DNA of 64,000 nt from Synechococcus sp. WH 8109 (GTDB lineage: Bacteria; Cyanobacteriota; Cyanobacteriia; PCC-6307; Cyanobiaceae): NCBI RefSeq assembly GCF_000161795.2, contig NZ_CP006882.1, positions 1,364,001 to 1,428,000 on the forward strand, in the 5' to 3' direction. How positions within the stretch are numbered: position 1 is the first letter of the stretch; each line of letters opens with the position of its first letter. The notes under the pieces were generated by a model. The model did not search any database, was not told the origin of the DNA, and saw only the letters and a list, made by a program, of their open reading frames with translations. Below, one piece after another: positions 17,943 to 27,714 of this stretch. Both the position numbers and the translations under genes were made by a program.

Positions 17943-18775
17943 GCCGGGTCTCGACCAACAACAAATCCTGCCAACGGCCGGTTTCCGCTCAGGTCGCCCG
18001 GCGCCGGGACTTGCGCCGGCAGCGCCGCCAGACATTTTTGCTCCAGCTCTGGCGCTTTGTGGCCTTGCTGCTTCTCAGTGGCGGATTCAGCTGGATCTTG
18101 CTGCGCCATGGCTGGACGCTGCGGAGCCCTGAGGCAGTCATCCTGACCGGCGGTACGGCCCTTGAGACCAATCAGGTGATCGAGGCGGCCAAGCTGCGCT
18201 TTCCCGCACCCCTGCTGGAGGTGAGTCCGAGGGAACTGGAACAACAGCTGGTCAGGGAATTACCAGTTCACAGCGCTCACGTGCAGCGCGGGATGCTCCC
18301 CGCTCGCCTAGTCATCAGCCTGAAGCCGGAGATTCCAATCGCACGTGCTGAGCGTCGGGGACCCGCTGGACGGGAACGGGGGCTGCTCAACGCCGCAGGC
18401 GAATGGATTCCCCTGAGCGACGCCGTAGCAGAACCGCTCACAGACATCATGGTGCGCGGCTGGAATGGCCCGCAACGCGGTCAGGTCGCTGCGTTGCTGA
18501 AACAACGGAATCGCTTCGCGGGGATGCTGAAAGCCATCGTGCTTGATCCCGACGGCAACATCAGTCTGATCACCACTGCACTGGGCCGGATCGATCTCGG
18601 CGGCGAACCGGCCCTTCTGAATGCCCAGATCGAAATGATCTTCCATCTAAACAAGACATTACCGAAGCACCTGCGCCAGGCCCATCACAGCAGCCTTGAT
18701 CTCAGCAATCCGGAGCGCCCGGAACTGCAACTGCCGGCTACACCCGCCCCCAAGCAGGTCAAAACTGAATCCTGA
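17930..18775 (+). CDS. ftsQ: Cell division protein FtsQ/DivIB-like
   Basis: 281 residues: a basic cytoplasmic N-terminus (RRRDLRRQRRQ), one transmembrane segment at about 40-60 (FVALLLLSGGFSWILL), a POTRA domain beginning near VILTGGTALETNQVIEAA with the RGMLPARLVISL segment, and an FtsQ/DivIB domain. It bridges early and late divisome proteins at the septum. Cyanobacterial FtsQ is divergent, but order (ddl, ftsQ, ftsZ) supports the call. Either ATG 17930 or GTG 17939 can start it; GTG would give a 4-base GTGA overlap with the previous gene. Confidence 0.85.
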   Translation: MRPVSRVSTNNKSCQRPVSAQVARRRDLRRQRRQTFLLQLWRFVALLLLSGGFSWILLRHGWTLRSPEAVILTGGTALETNQVIEAAKLRFPAPLLEVSPRELEQQLVRELPVHSAHVQRGMLPARLVISLKPEIPIARAERRGPAGRERGLLNAAGEWIPLSDAVAEPLTDIMVRGWNGPQRGQVAALLKQRNRFAGMLKAIVLDPDGNISLITTALGRIDLGGEPALLNAQIEMIFHLNKTLPKHLRQAHHSSLDLSNPERPELQLPATPAPKQVKTES

Positions 18776-18892
18776 AACCAACGGGTGGAAAATCTGGAGA
18801 CCACAACCTCAGCGCCGGGTTTGTGATCTGTTGAAGCCGAGACCAGGCTTCAGGGACATAATGCAACGCAACCACACGGTTCTGCCTCGACG

Positions 18893-20002
18893 ATGGAGAT
18901 GGTGAGCGGCTCAGGGTCTTTCACGGCAGCTGGTATCCAGCCCAGCCAGTCCGCCCGCATCGAGGTCATCGGCGTTGGAGGTGGCGGCAGCAATGCCGTC
19001 AACCGAATGATCCTCAGCGACCTTGAGGGTGTTGGTTACCGCGTTCTCAACACCGATGCGCAGGCCCTGATCCAGTCGCAGGCCCAGCAACGGCTGCAGT
19101 TGGGGCAGACCCTGACCCGCGGACTGGGTGCAGGCGGCAATCCCACCATCGGTCAGAAGGCAGCTGAGGAATCCCGCACAGATCTGCACGATGCGCTGCA
19201 AGGCTCTGATCTGGTGTTCATTGCCGCTGGTATGGGCGGTGGAACGGGAACTGGTGCAGCACCGGTGGTGGCCGAAGTAGCTCGTGAAGTCGGTGCTCTC
19301 ACCGTGGGCATCGTGACCAAGCCGTTCAGCTTCGAGGGCCGTCGTCGCATGCGTCAGGCCGACGAAGGCATCGCTCGGTTGGCGGAACACGTGGACACCC
19401 TGATCGTGATCCCCAACGACCGTCTGCGTGATGCCATCGGCGGATCACCTCTTCAGGAAGCCTTCCGGAGTGCGGACGACGTTCTGCGCATGGGCGTCAA
19501 AGGCATCAGCGACATCATCACCTGCCCGGGCTTGGTAAACGTTGACTTTGCTGACGTTCGCTCCGTGATGACCGAAGCAGGCACAGCACTGCTGGGCATT
19601 GGCATCGGTTCCGGTCGCTCGAGAGCCGTGGAGGCTGCCCAAGCTGCGATCGCCAGCCCTCTGCTGGAAACCGAGCGCATCGATGGCGCCAAGGGCTGTG
19701 TGATCAACATCAGCGGCGGAAAGGACATGACCCTGGAAGACATGACCACTGCTTCCGAGGTGATCTACGACGTTGTCGACCCCGAAGCGAACATCATCGT
19801 GGGCGCTGTGGTGGATGAGGCTCTCGAAGGCGAGATCCACGTCACGGTGATTGCCACAGGCTTCGAGAACAAACAGCCTTACCGCAGCGAGCGCAGCCGC
19901 TCCGTGCCCGGAATCCTGAATCGTGGGGAACCCGAAGAGAACGGCGCCCGCATTCCTGAATTCCTGCGTCGCCGTCAGCAACAGGACAACAGCACGTTGT
20001 AA
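18893..20002 (+). CDS. ftsZ: Cell division GTPase FtsZ
   Basis: A 369-residue tubulin homologue that forms the division ring. Visible are the N-terminal [18 protein letters not shown], the GTP-binding signature [10 protein letters not shown] at about residues 115-124, the T7-loop [11 protein letters not shown], and the C-terminal peptide [10 protein letters not shown] that binds FtsA/SepF-type partners. The 117-base upstream gap contains an inverted repeat (GAAGCC at 18834 and GGCTTC at 18847) and a CATAAT near 18857 that may be a promoter -10 element, so ftsZ can have its own promoter besides readthrough from ftsQ. Confidence 0.97.
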   Translation: MEMVSGSGSFTAAGIQPSQSARIEVIGVGGGGSNAVNRMILSDLEGVGYRVLNTDAQALIQSQAQQRLQLGQTLTRGLGAGGNPTIGQKAAEESRTDLHDALQGSDLVFIAAGMGGGTGTGAAPVVAEVAREVGALTVGIVTKPFSFEGRRRMRQADEGIARLAEHVDTLIVIPNDRLRDAIGGSPLQEAFRSADDVLRMGVKGISDIITCPGLVNVDFADVRSVMTEAGTALLGIGIGSGRSRAVEAAQAAIASPLLETERIDGAKGCVINISGGKDMTLEDMTTASEVIYDVVDPEANIIVGAVVDEALEGEIHVTVIATGFENKQPYRSERSRSVPGILNRGEPEENGARIPEFLRRRQQQDNSTL

Positions 20003-20003
20003 A

Positions 20004-20034
20004 AGCTCTGTCAGACCCCGCGGTCTGACAGCTC
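20004..20034. terminator. Palindromic terminator between ftsZ and the SRP RNA
   Basis: CTGTCAGACC (20008-20017), a CCGC loop and GGTCTGACAG (20022-20031) form a perfect 10-bp stem. On the minus strand the stem is followed by GAGCTTTT, a good terminator for the SRP RNA; on the plus strand it follows ftsZ with only a weak T run. Confidence 0.75.
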
Positions 20035-20039
20035 ATTTG

Positions 20040-20136
20040 AGGGTGGTGACCCGGAACCCACGCCTGCCCTGAGCATCCCGTGTGGCTGCTCCCTTCCGGT
20101 CCTGACCAGATTTGGGCGTCAGAGCCGCATGGGCCC
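20040..20136 (-). ncRNA. ffs: Signal recognition particle RNA (4.5S-type)
   Basis: On the minus strand the segment GGTCAGGACCGGAAGGGAGC followed by AGCC matches the universally conserved SRP domain IV (GGTCAGG..CCGGAAGG..GCAGCC). Flanking arms with GACGCCC and GGGC/GCGTGGG can pair into the long hairpin of a small bacterial 4.5S RNA, and a perfect terminator hairpin follows at 20034-20004. The ends are estimates. The RNA binds Ffh for co-translational membrane targeting. Confidence 0.88.
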
Positions 20137-20184
20137 GAATCGGCTAAATGCTAGCAATGAGCCGCCGAGGGCTTCTGTAGCTGC

Positions 20185-20994
20185 ATGCGTCCTTCTGATC
20201 TGATCCGCTTCAAGCAGAAGGGCCAACCCATAGCCGTGCTTACCGCTTGGGACAGCCTCTCTGCAGCTCTGGCGGAAGCCGCCGGTGCAGACGTACTGCT
20301 GATCGGTGATTCACTGGCGATGGTGGCGCTGGGTCATGCCACAACACTCCCGGTGAGCCTGGAGCAGATGCTTCATCACAGCCAGGCGGTGGCCCGGGGA
20401 TTGACGGCCATGCCCGCCGATCAGCCCCTGCTGGTCTGTGACCTGCCCTTTCTCAGCTACCAGTGCGGCGAAGACCGCGCCATGACTGCCGCAGGGCGTT
20501 TGTTGAAGGAGTCCAGCGCAGCGGCGGTGAAATTGGAGGGGGCGGAACCCGAGGTTGTCGCCGTGATCGACCGTTTGGTGCGCATGGGCATTCCCGTGAT
20601 GGGGCATCTGGGCCTCACCCCCCAGGCCGTGCATCGTCAGGGGTACCGGCGCCAGGCCACGGACACCATCAGCCAGGAACGACTGGTAGATCAGGCGCGC
20701 ACCCTCGAGCAGAAGGGCTGCTTCTCCCTGGTACTGGAACATGTTCCTGCGGATCTGGCGCGCCGGGTGCAGCAGGCCCTGACCATCCCGGTGATCGGCA
20801 TCGGGGCAGGTGACGACTGCGACGGCCAGGTGCGCGTCACCGCAGACCTGCTGGGGCTCACCGCCAAACAACCTCCCTTCAGCCCAGCGCTGGTGGATGG
20901 CCGCCGCCTGTTCATCGACGCGTTGAAGGGTTGGGTCCAACAGACCCGGAACAACACTCTTCCCACCAAAGGGGGGATCACCCAAGCCGATTAG
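20185..20994 (+). CDS. panB: 3-methyl-2-oxobutanoate hydroxymethyltransferase
   Basis: A 269-residue TIM-barrel enzyme of pantothenate synthesis that adds a hydroxymethyl group from methylene-THF to ketoisovalerate. Visible are [31 protein letters not shown] with the metal-binding Asp-Ser, LEGAEP with Lys before it (VKLEG), [16 protein letters not shown] with the catalytic Glu, and [16 protein letters not shown] start at 20185. The SRP RNA promoter lies upstream on the opposite strand. Confidence 0.95.
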   Translation: MRPSDLIRFKQKGQPIAVLTAWDSLSAALAEAAGADVLLIGDSLAMVALGHATTLPVSLEQMLHHSQAVARGLTAMPADQPLLVCDLPFLSYQCGEDRAMTAAGRLLKESSAAAVKLEGAEPEVVAVIDRLVRMGIPVMGHLGLTPQAVHRQGYRRQATDTISQERLVDQARTLEQKGCFSLVLEHVPADLARRVQQALTIPVIGIGAGDDCDGQVRVTADLLGLTAKQPPFSPALVDGRRLFIDALKGWVQQTRNNTLPTKGGITQAD

Positions 20995-21003
20995 AACTTG
21001 AAT

Positions 21004-21032
21004 CACAGCCCTTAAAGCGCCAAAGGGCTGTG
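21004..21032. terminator. Hairpin just after panB
   Basis: CACAGCCCTT (21004-21013) and AAGGGCTGTG (21023-21032) form a perfect 10-bp stem 10 bases after the panB stop. No T run follows, so it may stabilise the 3' end or be a processing structure rather than a terminator. Confidence 0.5.
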
Positions 21033-21067
21033 TGTGATGCGAAGCCTGGAAAGAAACGGCTGGGTTT

Positions 21068-21117
21068 CGAGAGACGACAACGGTCATCCGGACCTCCGTC
21101 GTCTGCTCTCGATTTTT
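21068..21117 (+). terminator. Second hairpin with T run
   Basis: CGAGAGACGAC (21068-21078) pairs with GTCGTCT..CTCTCG region (21098-21111) with a 3-base bulge, then ATTTTTA. It is 74 bases after panB and may be the true panB terminator or the end of a short RNA. Confidence 0.5.
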
Positions 21118-21163
21118 AGGCTTCGCAAGTCTGAATGCAGAGCTGCAACCAGACCGTTGGACG

Positions 21164-21196
21164 ATCTCCGGTTCTGAGAGGTTCCGGAGATTTTTT
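21164..21196 (+). terminator. Third hairpin with T run, upstream of a small gene
   Basis: ATCTCCGG (21164-21171) and CCGGAGAT (21184-21191) form a perfect 8-bp stem followed by six T residues, ending 12 bases before the ATG of the 52-residue gene. It could be an attenuator in that gene's leader or the end of an upstream RNA. Confidence 0.65.
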
Positions 21197-21208
21197 ATTT
21201 GCTTCCCT

Positions 21209-21367
21209 ATGGATAAAACTGAGATCAACAACTGGAAATCGATCGCCGAAAGCATGGAAGCCAAGGGCGAGACCGAGAGCTGGTTTTACCTTCGTGCCCG
21301 TGCAATTGCTGATGGGAAGCCTGATCCCATGCCCAACATCTCAGAGTTGCTGGCAGACCCTGCTTGA
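21209..21367 (+). CDS. Small conserved hypothetical protein (52 aa)
   Basis: A 52-residue acidic soluble protein starting MDKTEINNWKSIAESMEAKG and containing a YLRARAIADGKPDPMPN stretch. The pattern W-x(3)-(A)-x-S-M-E..FYLRA-x-A-I-A-x-G-KPDPMP looks like short proteins widespread in marine picocyanobacteria (from memory). No function is known to me. The gene sits right after a terminator-like hairpin, so its expression may depend on antitermination or on a promoter inside the hairpin region. Confidence 0.6.
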   Translation: MDKTEINNWKSIAESMEAKGETESWFYLRARAIADGKPDPMPNISELLADPA

Positions 21368-21633
21368 TCTGCTCGAAAACAGGGATGAGGTCGTCCATCG
21401 AGCCTTGGCTCGACTGTCTCAAGCGTTTAGGGAGACGCGGGCGAGGGAACCCGCGAACATTCCGTCTCCCAAGCGTTTGCAGTGGTGCTAGCGCCCAAGC
21501 CATCCTCACAGCCAACTTGAGAAGATCTGGCCAAGCATTAATGCCTAATCAGATGCAACTCATACCTGGCGAGCGCCCATCCGTCAGCGATGATTGATTA
21601 GAAGGCAGTGGTGCCTTCAATGCGTCGTTTGGG
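21368..21633. other. Intergenic stretch with a hairpin
   Basis: No convincing gene was found here. GAAGGCA (21601-21607) and TGCCTTC (21612-21618) form a 7-bp hairpin 16 bases before the strong terminator at 21634. The stretch could encode a small RNA ending at that terminator; no promoter was identified. Confidence 0.4.
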
Positions 21634-21664
21634 GGTGGGCCGAGGGGCCTACCTCTTTTTTTTT
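21634..21664 (+). terminator. Strong intrinsic terminator
   Basis: GGTGGGCC (21634-21641), loop GAGG and GGCCTACC (21646-21653) form an 8-bp stem with one G-T pair, followed by TC and nine T residues. Nothing clearly coding lies directly upstream, which hints at an untranslated RNA. Confidence 0.75.
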
Positions 21665-21764
21665 GAGATTTCGGGCGAATTCATTCACATTTCTGACCCA
21701 AGCAGCCATACAGGTCGCAAGGTCTCTGCACTCCGAGCCAAACGCAATAGCAGCCGCTGATCAA

Positions 21765-22964
21765 TTAGATCGCTTGCTGTGACTGGCTTTGTTCTTCTAA
21801 AACCTCTTCCCACCACAGAATCACCTCAATCAGCACCTGATTGCTGAGGGCCATGCCCTCGGGGTCGGCAAGACACCAACGGCCTGCCCGCTGCTGCAGC
21901 CATCCACGCTCAACGAACGGTTGCCAACGGCGCAATAGGGACTCGGCATCAAGACCTTGAAGGATCACCCCTTCCCGGCGCCGCAGACCAACCAGCAATT
22001 GATCATCAAGGGGGAGACCAGCCTCGGCGATTGATTCCTCAGGAGGGTGGTCCAGCCATTCCGCGTAAGCGGCGCGGGTGCGTGGTCGTGCCAAACGCAC
22101 CCCCCAGGGTGCTGATGTCGCTCCCATGCCAAAACCCCACCAACCGGCACCGCTCCAGTACACCCGGTTGTGACGAGAGGCATGACCCGGACGGGCGTAG
22201 TTCGAAATCTCGTAGCGACTGAGTCCAGCAGCCGCCAGCCGTTGCGTGGTCCGCTCCATCAAGGCAACGGCAAGGTCGTCCTTTGGCAGCTTCAACCGTC
22301 CAAGCGTTCGTTGGCGATCAAACACCGTGCCCGGCTCCACCGAGAGGTCGTAAATCGAGAGATGGGGAGCCTGACTGGCAATGGCCTGATCCAACTGCGC
22401 ATTCCACCCGGCCAGGGTCTGCTCCGGGAGGTTCTGGATGAGATCGAGACTCCAGGACCGAAGCACGCCATCGCGCCAAGCCTGAACCAGCCAGTCGATC
22501 GCCGCATGGAGGTCGCTCTGGCGATGCCGACGCCCCAGCTGCTCGAGCACAGCATCATCAAAGCTCTGCCCCCCCAGGCTGATGCGGTTCACGCCATGGG
22601 CCAGAACGGAGGCCAACTGCGCGGCGTCAAAGGTCGCCGGATCCATCTCTAGGGTGATTTCCGCACCTGGTTGAAGACCGAATTTGTTGGCCAAGGCATC
22701 GATCAGTGCTCCGATCTGATCGGGGCACAACAGCGATGGCGTTCCCCCGCCGATATACACAGTGGATAAGGGAGGACCCCCTGGGGCAGAGGCGATTTCC
22801 CGATGCAGCAGGCTCAGGTACTCACGGATCGAGCGACTGCCAGGCCCGTGGTCGGCGCGGGCCTGGTCCCCCAGGGGAACCACGGCGAAATCGCAGTAGT
22901 AACAGCGCCGGTGGCAGAAGGGAATGTGGAGGTAGGCGCTGCGGGGCGGGATGGGATAAGGCAT
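21765..22964 (-). CDS. hemW: Radical-SAM heme chaperone HemW (HemN-like)
   Basis: A 399-residue radical-SAM protein. It begins MPYPIPPRSAYLHIPFCHRR; the cluster motif CHRRCYYCDF (Cys17, Cys21, Cys24, then Phe26) is the CxxxCxxCxF form of HemW rather than the CxxxCxxCxC form of true HemN oxidases. VYIGGGTPSLL, the EITLEMDPATF stretch, RISLGGQSFDD and the HemN C-terminal domain follow. HemW inserts heme into target proteins; many annotations still call it coproporphyrinogen oxidase. The start ATG 22964 is preferred over a longer frame that would run into the divergent PIN/TRAM gene. Confidence 0.85.
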   Translation of the reverse strand: MPYPIPPRSAYLHIPFCHRRCYYCDFAVVPLGDQARADHGPGSRSIREYLSLLHREIASAPGGPPLSTVYIGGGTPSLLCPDQIGALIDALANKFGLQPGAEITLEMDPATFDAAQLASVLAHGVNRISLGGQSFDDAVLEQLGRRHRQSDLHAAIDWLVQAWRDGVLRSWSLDLIQNLPEQTLAGWNAQLDQAIASQAPHLSIYDLSVEPGTVFDRQRTLGRLKLPKDDLAVALMERTTQRLAAAGLSRYEISNYARPGHASRHNRVYWSGAGWWGFGMGATSAPWGVRLARPRTRAAYAEWLDHPPEESIAEAGLPLDDQLLVGLRRREGVILQGLDAESLLRRWQPFVERGWLQQRAGRWCLADPEGMALSNQVLIEVILWWEEVLEEQSQSQQAI

Positions 22965-23003
22965 GCTTCTGGCATCCGGATCGAGCTGCCACGACCTGAA
23001 CCC

Positions 23004-24161
23004 ATGGTGGATCCGCTCATCCTGCTTCTGTTTGTTGTTTCCGGTGCAGCTGCCGGGTGGATGGGGATTCACTTACTGCCCGACGGCTTGGTGAGTGCAA
23101 CCACCAATGCTGAACAGTTGCGTCTACAGCTCAGCGGAGCTGGCGGTGGCATTGGCTTGATCGCAGGCCTGGTGTTCAAAAAGCTGCGGGTGCGCCTGAT
23201 GCAACAGGTGCGCACCATGCCCACCGATCTGCTGGTGAGCCGGGCTGTCGGCCTAATCCTGGGGCTGCTGGTGGCCAACCTGCTGCTGCTGCCTGTTCTG
23301 CTGCTTCCATTCTCCGGAGGAATTGTTCTGCTCAAACCCCTTCTGGCGGTGGTGAGCAATGTCTTTTTTGGAATTCTGGGAAGCAACCTGGCGGAAGTTC
23401 ACGGTCGCACGCTGCTGCGCCTGTTCAATCCCGCGAGCACGGAGGCGCTGCTGGTGGCTGATGGGGTGCTGACTCCCGCCACGGCCAAGATCCTGGACAC
23501 CAGCGTGATCATCGATGGCCGGATCCGCGGCATGCTCGCCTGCGGATTGCTTGAGGGGCAGGTGATCGTTGCCGAATCAGTGATCGATGAGATGCAGCAG
23601 CTGTCGGATTCCACCAACATCGAAAAGCGAGCCAAGGGCCGACGTGGCCTGAAGCTTCTGAAGGATCTGCGGGAAACCTACGGGCGGCGGTTAGTGATCA
23701 ACAGCACCCGTTACGACGGCAAGGGAACTGACGACCGACTGCTGCAGTTGGCATCTGACACCGGCGGCACGCTGGTGACCGCAGACTTCAACCTGGCGCA
23801 GGTAGCCCAGGTCAAAGACCTAAAGGTGATGAATCTGAGTGAACTGGTGATCGCGTTGCGGCCTGAAGTGCAACCCGGCGACGAGCTCAAACTCAAGATC
23901 GTGCGTGAGGGGAAAGAGGACAGCCAGGGTGTCGGCTACCTCGATGACGGAACAATGGTGGTGGTCAACGAGGCGAAATCGCTAATCGGCCAACGCAAAC
24001 CGGTGGTGGTGACCGGTGCCTTGCAAACCCCAACCGGCCGCATGGTGTTTGCACGGTTGAACGAGAACGATGCATCAACCGACACCAAGCCTTCAACCAA
24101 ATCGAAAAGTCAGGGAAAACCGGCCAAAACCAGCAACCGCAAGCCCGCTGACCCCGGCTAG
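23004..24161 (+). CDS. PIN/TRAM-domain membrane protein (YacL-like)
   Basis: 385 residues. Three to four N-terminal transmembrane segments (1-125, for example LILLLFVVSGAAAGWMGIHL) precede a PIN nuclease domain that starts at KILDTSVIIDGRI and holds the acidic residues in ESVIDEMQQLSD, KGTDDRLLQLA and LVTADFNLAQVAQ. A TRAM domain follows (about 285-345, VREGKEDSQGVGYLDDGTMV), then a Lys/Ser-rich tail. It is likely a membrane-bound RNase or RNA-binding protein; the target is unknown. ATG 23004 is chosen since upstream codons overlap hemW's promoter and 5' end. Confidence 0.87.
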   Translation: MVDPLILLLFVVSGAAAGWMGIHLLPDGLVSATTNAEQLRLQLSGAGGGIGLIAGLVFKKLRVRLMQQVRTMPTDLLVSRAVGLILGLLVANLLLLPVLLLPFSGGIVLLKPLLAVVSNVFFGILGSNLAEVHGRTLLRLFNPASTEALLVADGVLTPATAKILDTSVIIDGRIRGMLACGLLEGQVIVAESVIDEMQQLSDSTNIEKRAKGRRGLKLLKDLRETYGRRLVINSTRYDGKGTDDRLLQLASDTGGTLVTADFNLAQVAQVKDLKVMNLSELVIALRPEVQPGDELKLKIVREGKEDSQGVGYLDDGTMVVVNEAKSLIGQRKPVVVTGALQTPTGRMVFARLNENDASTDTKPSTKSKSQGKPAKTSNRKPADPG

Positions 24162-24176
24162 GCTCGCTCCACCGCG

Positions 24177-24854
24177 ATGGTGGAGATGACAACTTCGGCC
24201 CCGTACTACGGCGACAGCGCCGTGATGCGCACACCACCTCCAGACCTTCCGTCACTCCTGCTCAAGGAGCGAATCGTCTATTTGGGCTTGCCCCTGTTCT
24301 CTGACGACGACGCCAAGCGTCAGATGGGCATCGACGTGACCGAGCTGATCATCGCTCAGCTGCTCTATCTGGAGTTCGACAACCCAGAGAAGCCGATTTA
24401 CTTCTATATCAACTCCACAGGCACCAGCTGGTACTCGGGGGATGCCATCGGATTCGAGACCGAAGCCTTCGCCATCTGCGACACCCTCCGCTACGTGAAG
24501 CCTCCCGTGCACACCATCTGCATCGGCCAGGCCATGGGCACGGCGGCGGTAATCCTTTCGGCAGGGACCAAAGGTCAACGGGCCGCATTGCCTCACTCCT
24601 CCATCGTTCTGCACCAGCCCCGCAGCGGCGCCCGCGGTCAGGCGACGGACATCCAGATCCGGGCCAAAGAAGTGCTGCACAACAAGCAGGCGATGCTCGA
24701 GATCCTCTCTACCAACACAGGTCGTTCTGTGGAGGACCTGAGCAATGACTCCGACCGGATGAGCTACCTCACCCCTCAACAAGCTGTTGAGTACGGACTG
24801 ATCGACCGCGTGCTCAGCAGCCGCAAGGACCTGCCTGGCAATCCCCCCGTCTGA
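24177..24854 (+). CDS. clpR: ClpP-like inactive protease subunit ClpR
   Basis: 225 residues, ClpP fold. At the site where ClpP has the nucleophile (GLAASMGAF) this protein reads GQAMGTAAV, so the catalytic Ser is replaced by Gly near residue 121. The region HSSIVLHQPRSG keeps the active-site His neighbourhood. Cyanobacterial ClpR forms a mixed ring with ClpP3, encoded immediately downstream with a 53-base gap, as here. The mixed core works with ClpC and is essential in cyanobacteria. ATG 24177 and ATG 24186 are both possible starts. Confidence 0.92.
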   Translation: MVEMTTSAPYYGDSAVMRTPPPDLPSLLLKERIVYLGLPLFSDDDAKRQMGIDVTELIIAQLLYLEFDNPEKPIYFYINSTGTSWYSGDAIGFETEAFAICDTLRYVKPPVHTICIGQAMGTAAVILSAGTKGQRAALPHSSIVLHQPRSGARGQATDIQIRAKEVLHNKQAMLEILSTNTGRSVEDLSNDSDRMSYLTPQQAVEYGLIDRVLSSRKDLPGNPPV

Positions 24855-24907
24855 CCGACGGCATCAGACCCAACCTTCCTGCCCTTCCTTCATCAACGTC
24901 CTGAACC

Positions 24908-25510
24908 ATGCCGATCGGTACCCCCAGCGTTCCCTACCGCCTGCCCGGCAGCCAGATGGAGCGCTGGGTCGACATCTACACCCGTCTCGGAGTGGAGAGG
25001 ATTCTCTTCCTTGGCTCTGAGGTCAATGACGGCATCGCCAACAGCCTGGTGGCCCAGATGCTCTATCTCGACTCGGAAGACAGCAGCAAGCCGATCTACC
25101 TGTACATCAACTCCCCCGGCGGCTCCGTCACAGCTGGACTGGCGATCTACGACACCATCCAGTACGTCAAGAGCGAGGTGGTGACCATCTGCGTTGGCCT
25201 TGCTGCATCCATGGGTGCCTTTCTTCTCGCCGCTGGCACCAAGGGTAAGCGGGTCGCCTTGCCCCACAGCCGGATCATGATTCACCAGCCCCTTGGCGGC
25301 ACCAGCCGTCGCCAGGCCAGTGACATCGAAATCGAAGCACGGGAGATCCTGCGGATGAAGGAGATGCTCAACCGCTCCCTGGCCGATATGAGTGGCCAGA
25401 GCTTCGAGAAGATCGAGAAGGACACCGACCGGGACTACTTCCTCAGCGCTGAAGAAGCCAAGGAATACGGCCTGATCGACCGCGTCATATCCCATCCGAA
25501 CGAGGCCTGA
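24908..25510 (+). CDS. clpP3: ATP-dependent Clp protease proteolytic subunit (ClpP3 type)
   Basis: A 200-residue active Clp serine protease. The triad is visible: Ser101 in GLAASMGAF, His126 in [10 protein letters not shown], and Asp176 in DTDRDYF. It forms the mixed ClpP3/ClpR core whose partner gene lies directly upstream. The start is ATG 24908. Downstream comes ilvC with a 62-base gap and no visible terminator. Confidence 0.95.
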   Translation: MPIGTPSVPYRLPGSQMERWVDIYTRLGVERILFLGSEVNDGIANSLVAQMLYLDSEDSSKPIYLYINSPGGSVTAGLAIYDTIQYVKSEVVTICVGLAASMGAFLLAAGTKGKRVALPHSRIMIHQPLGGTSRRQASDIEIEAREILRMKEMLNRSLADMSGQSFEKIEKDTDRDYFLSAEEAKEYGLIDRVISHPNEA

Positions 25511-25536
25511 ACCGAACGGGGCAGGCCGCTGCGTAA

Positions 25537-26568
<1,032 letters not shown>

Positions 26569-26622
26569 TTCAGCGCAAGCGCTGAACAGCCGGTGATATC
26601 AGACACCATCACTCACCTCACC

Positions 26623-26662
26623 CCCCGCTCTGTTGCCCTAACGGTGCAGAGCGGGGATTTTT
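26623..26662 (+). terminator. Intrinsic terminator of ilvC
   Basis: CCCCGCTCTG (26623-26632) and CAGAGCGGGG (26647-26656) form a perfect 10-bp GC-rich stem followed by ATTTTT, 55 bases after the ilvC stop. Confidence 0.85.
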
Positions 26663-26687
26663 GTTGGTTTCTGGCCACGCCCCTCCC

Positions 26688-27707
26688 ATGAACTCAGAAG
26701 CGGTGGGAGGCCTGCTGGTGATTGGGGCAGCACTGCTTGATCAGCTGATCGGTGACCCGCGCCGGTTGCTCCACCCCGTGGTGGTGATGGGGTGGAGCAT
26801 TCAGCAGTTGCGCCATTGGGTCGAGCCATGGGCGGGGGACCATCCGATCAAGCTGCGGATCGGGGGAGGCTTGATCAGCCTGATCCTTGTGCTTGGCAGC
26901 GTCCTGACGGGCTGGTGTATGGAGCAGCTGCTGTGGCTTCCCTCCCCATGGGGATGGCTCAGCATTCCGATACTGACCCTGAGCCTCGCCAGCGCCCTAG
27001 CCGCTCGCAGCCTCAGGGACAGCGTGCTCGCCGTGGTGGATGCGCTGCCATCAGCAGCGGAGGAGGATCTCGAACCAGCCCGCCGGAACTTGAGCTGGAT
27101 CGTTGGACGAGACGTTCAAAGTCTGGATCGCACGGGACTGCTCAGGGCCGCAGCTGAAACAGCCTCAGAGAATGCTGTGGATGGCGTGTTCGCACCGCTG
27201 TTCTGGATGGGGATCGGTGCACTGCTATGGATGGTCGTGCCTTCTGGCCCTGGTCCGCTGGCGCTGGCCTGGGGCTTCAAGGCCAGCAGCACGCTGGATT
27301 CCATGCTCGGGTACCGCAGCGGCCGGCTGCGCTGGCTGGGGACAGCCGGCGCTCGCCTCGATGATCTACTCACCTGGCTGCCCTGTCGGATGGTCATGCT
27401 GACGCTGCCCCTGGTCTGCCCACCCTGGACGCAATGGATGCAACGGGTGCAGGCGGCAGAGCGGGATGGCTCTGCGGATCCATCCCCCAATGCAGGTCGT
27501 TCAGAAGCGATCTACGCCCACTGCATCGGGGTCCAACTTGGTGGCGAGAACAAGTATGGAGAGCGCTTGGTGCGGAAACCTGTGCTGGGAGCTGGCCAAC
27601 CAACGCCAAACGAGCCTTTGGTTAGAGCTGTTCTGAAGGCATCAAGCAGGCTGGAGATCGTCTGGCTCAGTGGTCTTGGGATCATCCAATGGGCAATGAA
27701 CCGCTGA
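26688..27707 (+). CDS. cbiB: Adenosylcobinamide-phosphate synthase
   Basis: A 339-residue integral membrane protein of the CbiB/CobD family, which attaches the aminopropanol arm to adenosylcobyric acid. Motifs visible: LLDQLIGDPRRLLHPVVVMG, the RNLSWIVGRDVQSLD segment, TASENAVDGVFAPLFW and FKASSTLDSMLGYR. Several transmembrane helices are clear. ATG 26688 follows the ilvC terminator closely, so its promoter is probably short or in the terminator region. With cobQ at 60.2 kb it shows that this strain makes a corrinoid. Confidence 0.92.
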   Translation: MNSEAVGGLLVIGAALLDQLIGDPRRLLHPVVVMGWSIQQLRHWVEPWAGDHPIKLRIGGGLISLILVLGSVLTGWCMEQLLWLPSPWGWLSIPILTLSLASALAARSLRDSVLAVVDALPSAAEEDLEPARRNLSWIVGRDVQSLDRTGLLRAAAETASENAVDGVFAPLFWMGIGALLWMVVPSGPGPLALAWGFKASSTLDSMLGYRSGRLRWLGTAGARLDDLLTWLPCRMVMLTLPLVCPPWTQWMQRVQAAERDGSADPSPNAGRSEAIYAHCIGVQLGGENKYGERLVRKPVLGAGQPTPNEPLVRAVLKASSRLEIVWLSGLGIIQWAMNR

Positions 27708-27714
27708 GCACCAG

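Noticed and set aside
21620-21760. 46-codon frame starting MRRLGVGRGAYLFFFEISGE
   Set aside because: Its first third is the GC stem and T run of a strong terminator (21634-21664), so the Phe run is an artefact.
21765-22964. Oxygen-independent coproporphyrinogen III oxidase (HemN) call
   Set aside because: The cluster motif has Phe rather than Cys after CxxxCxxC (CHRRCYYCDF), which marks HemW.
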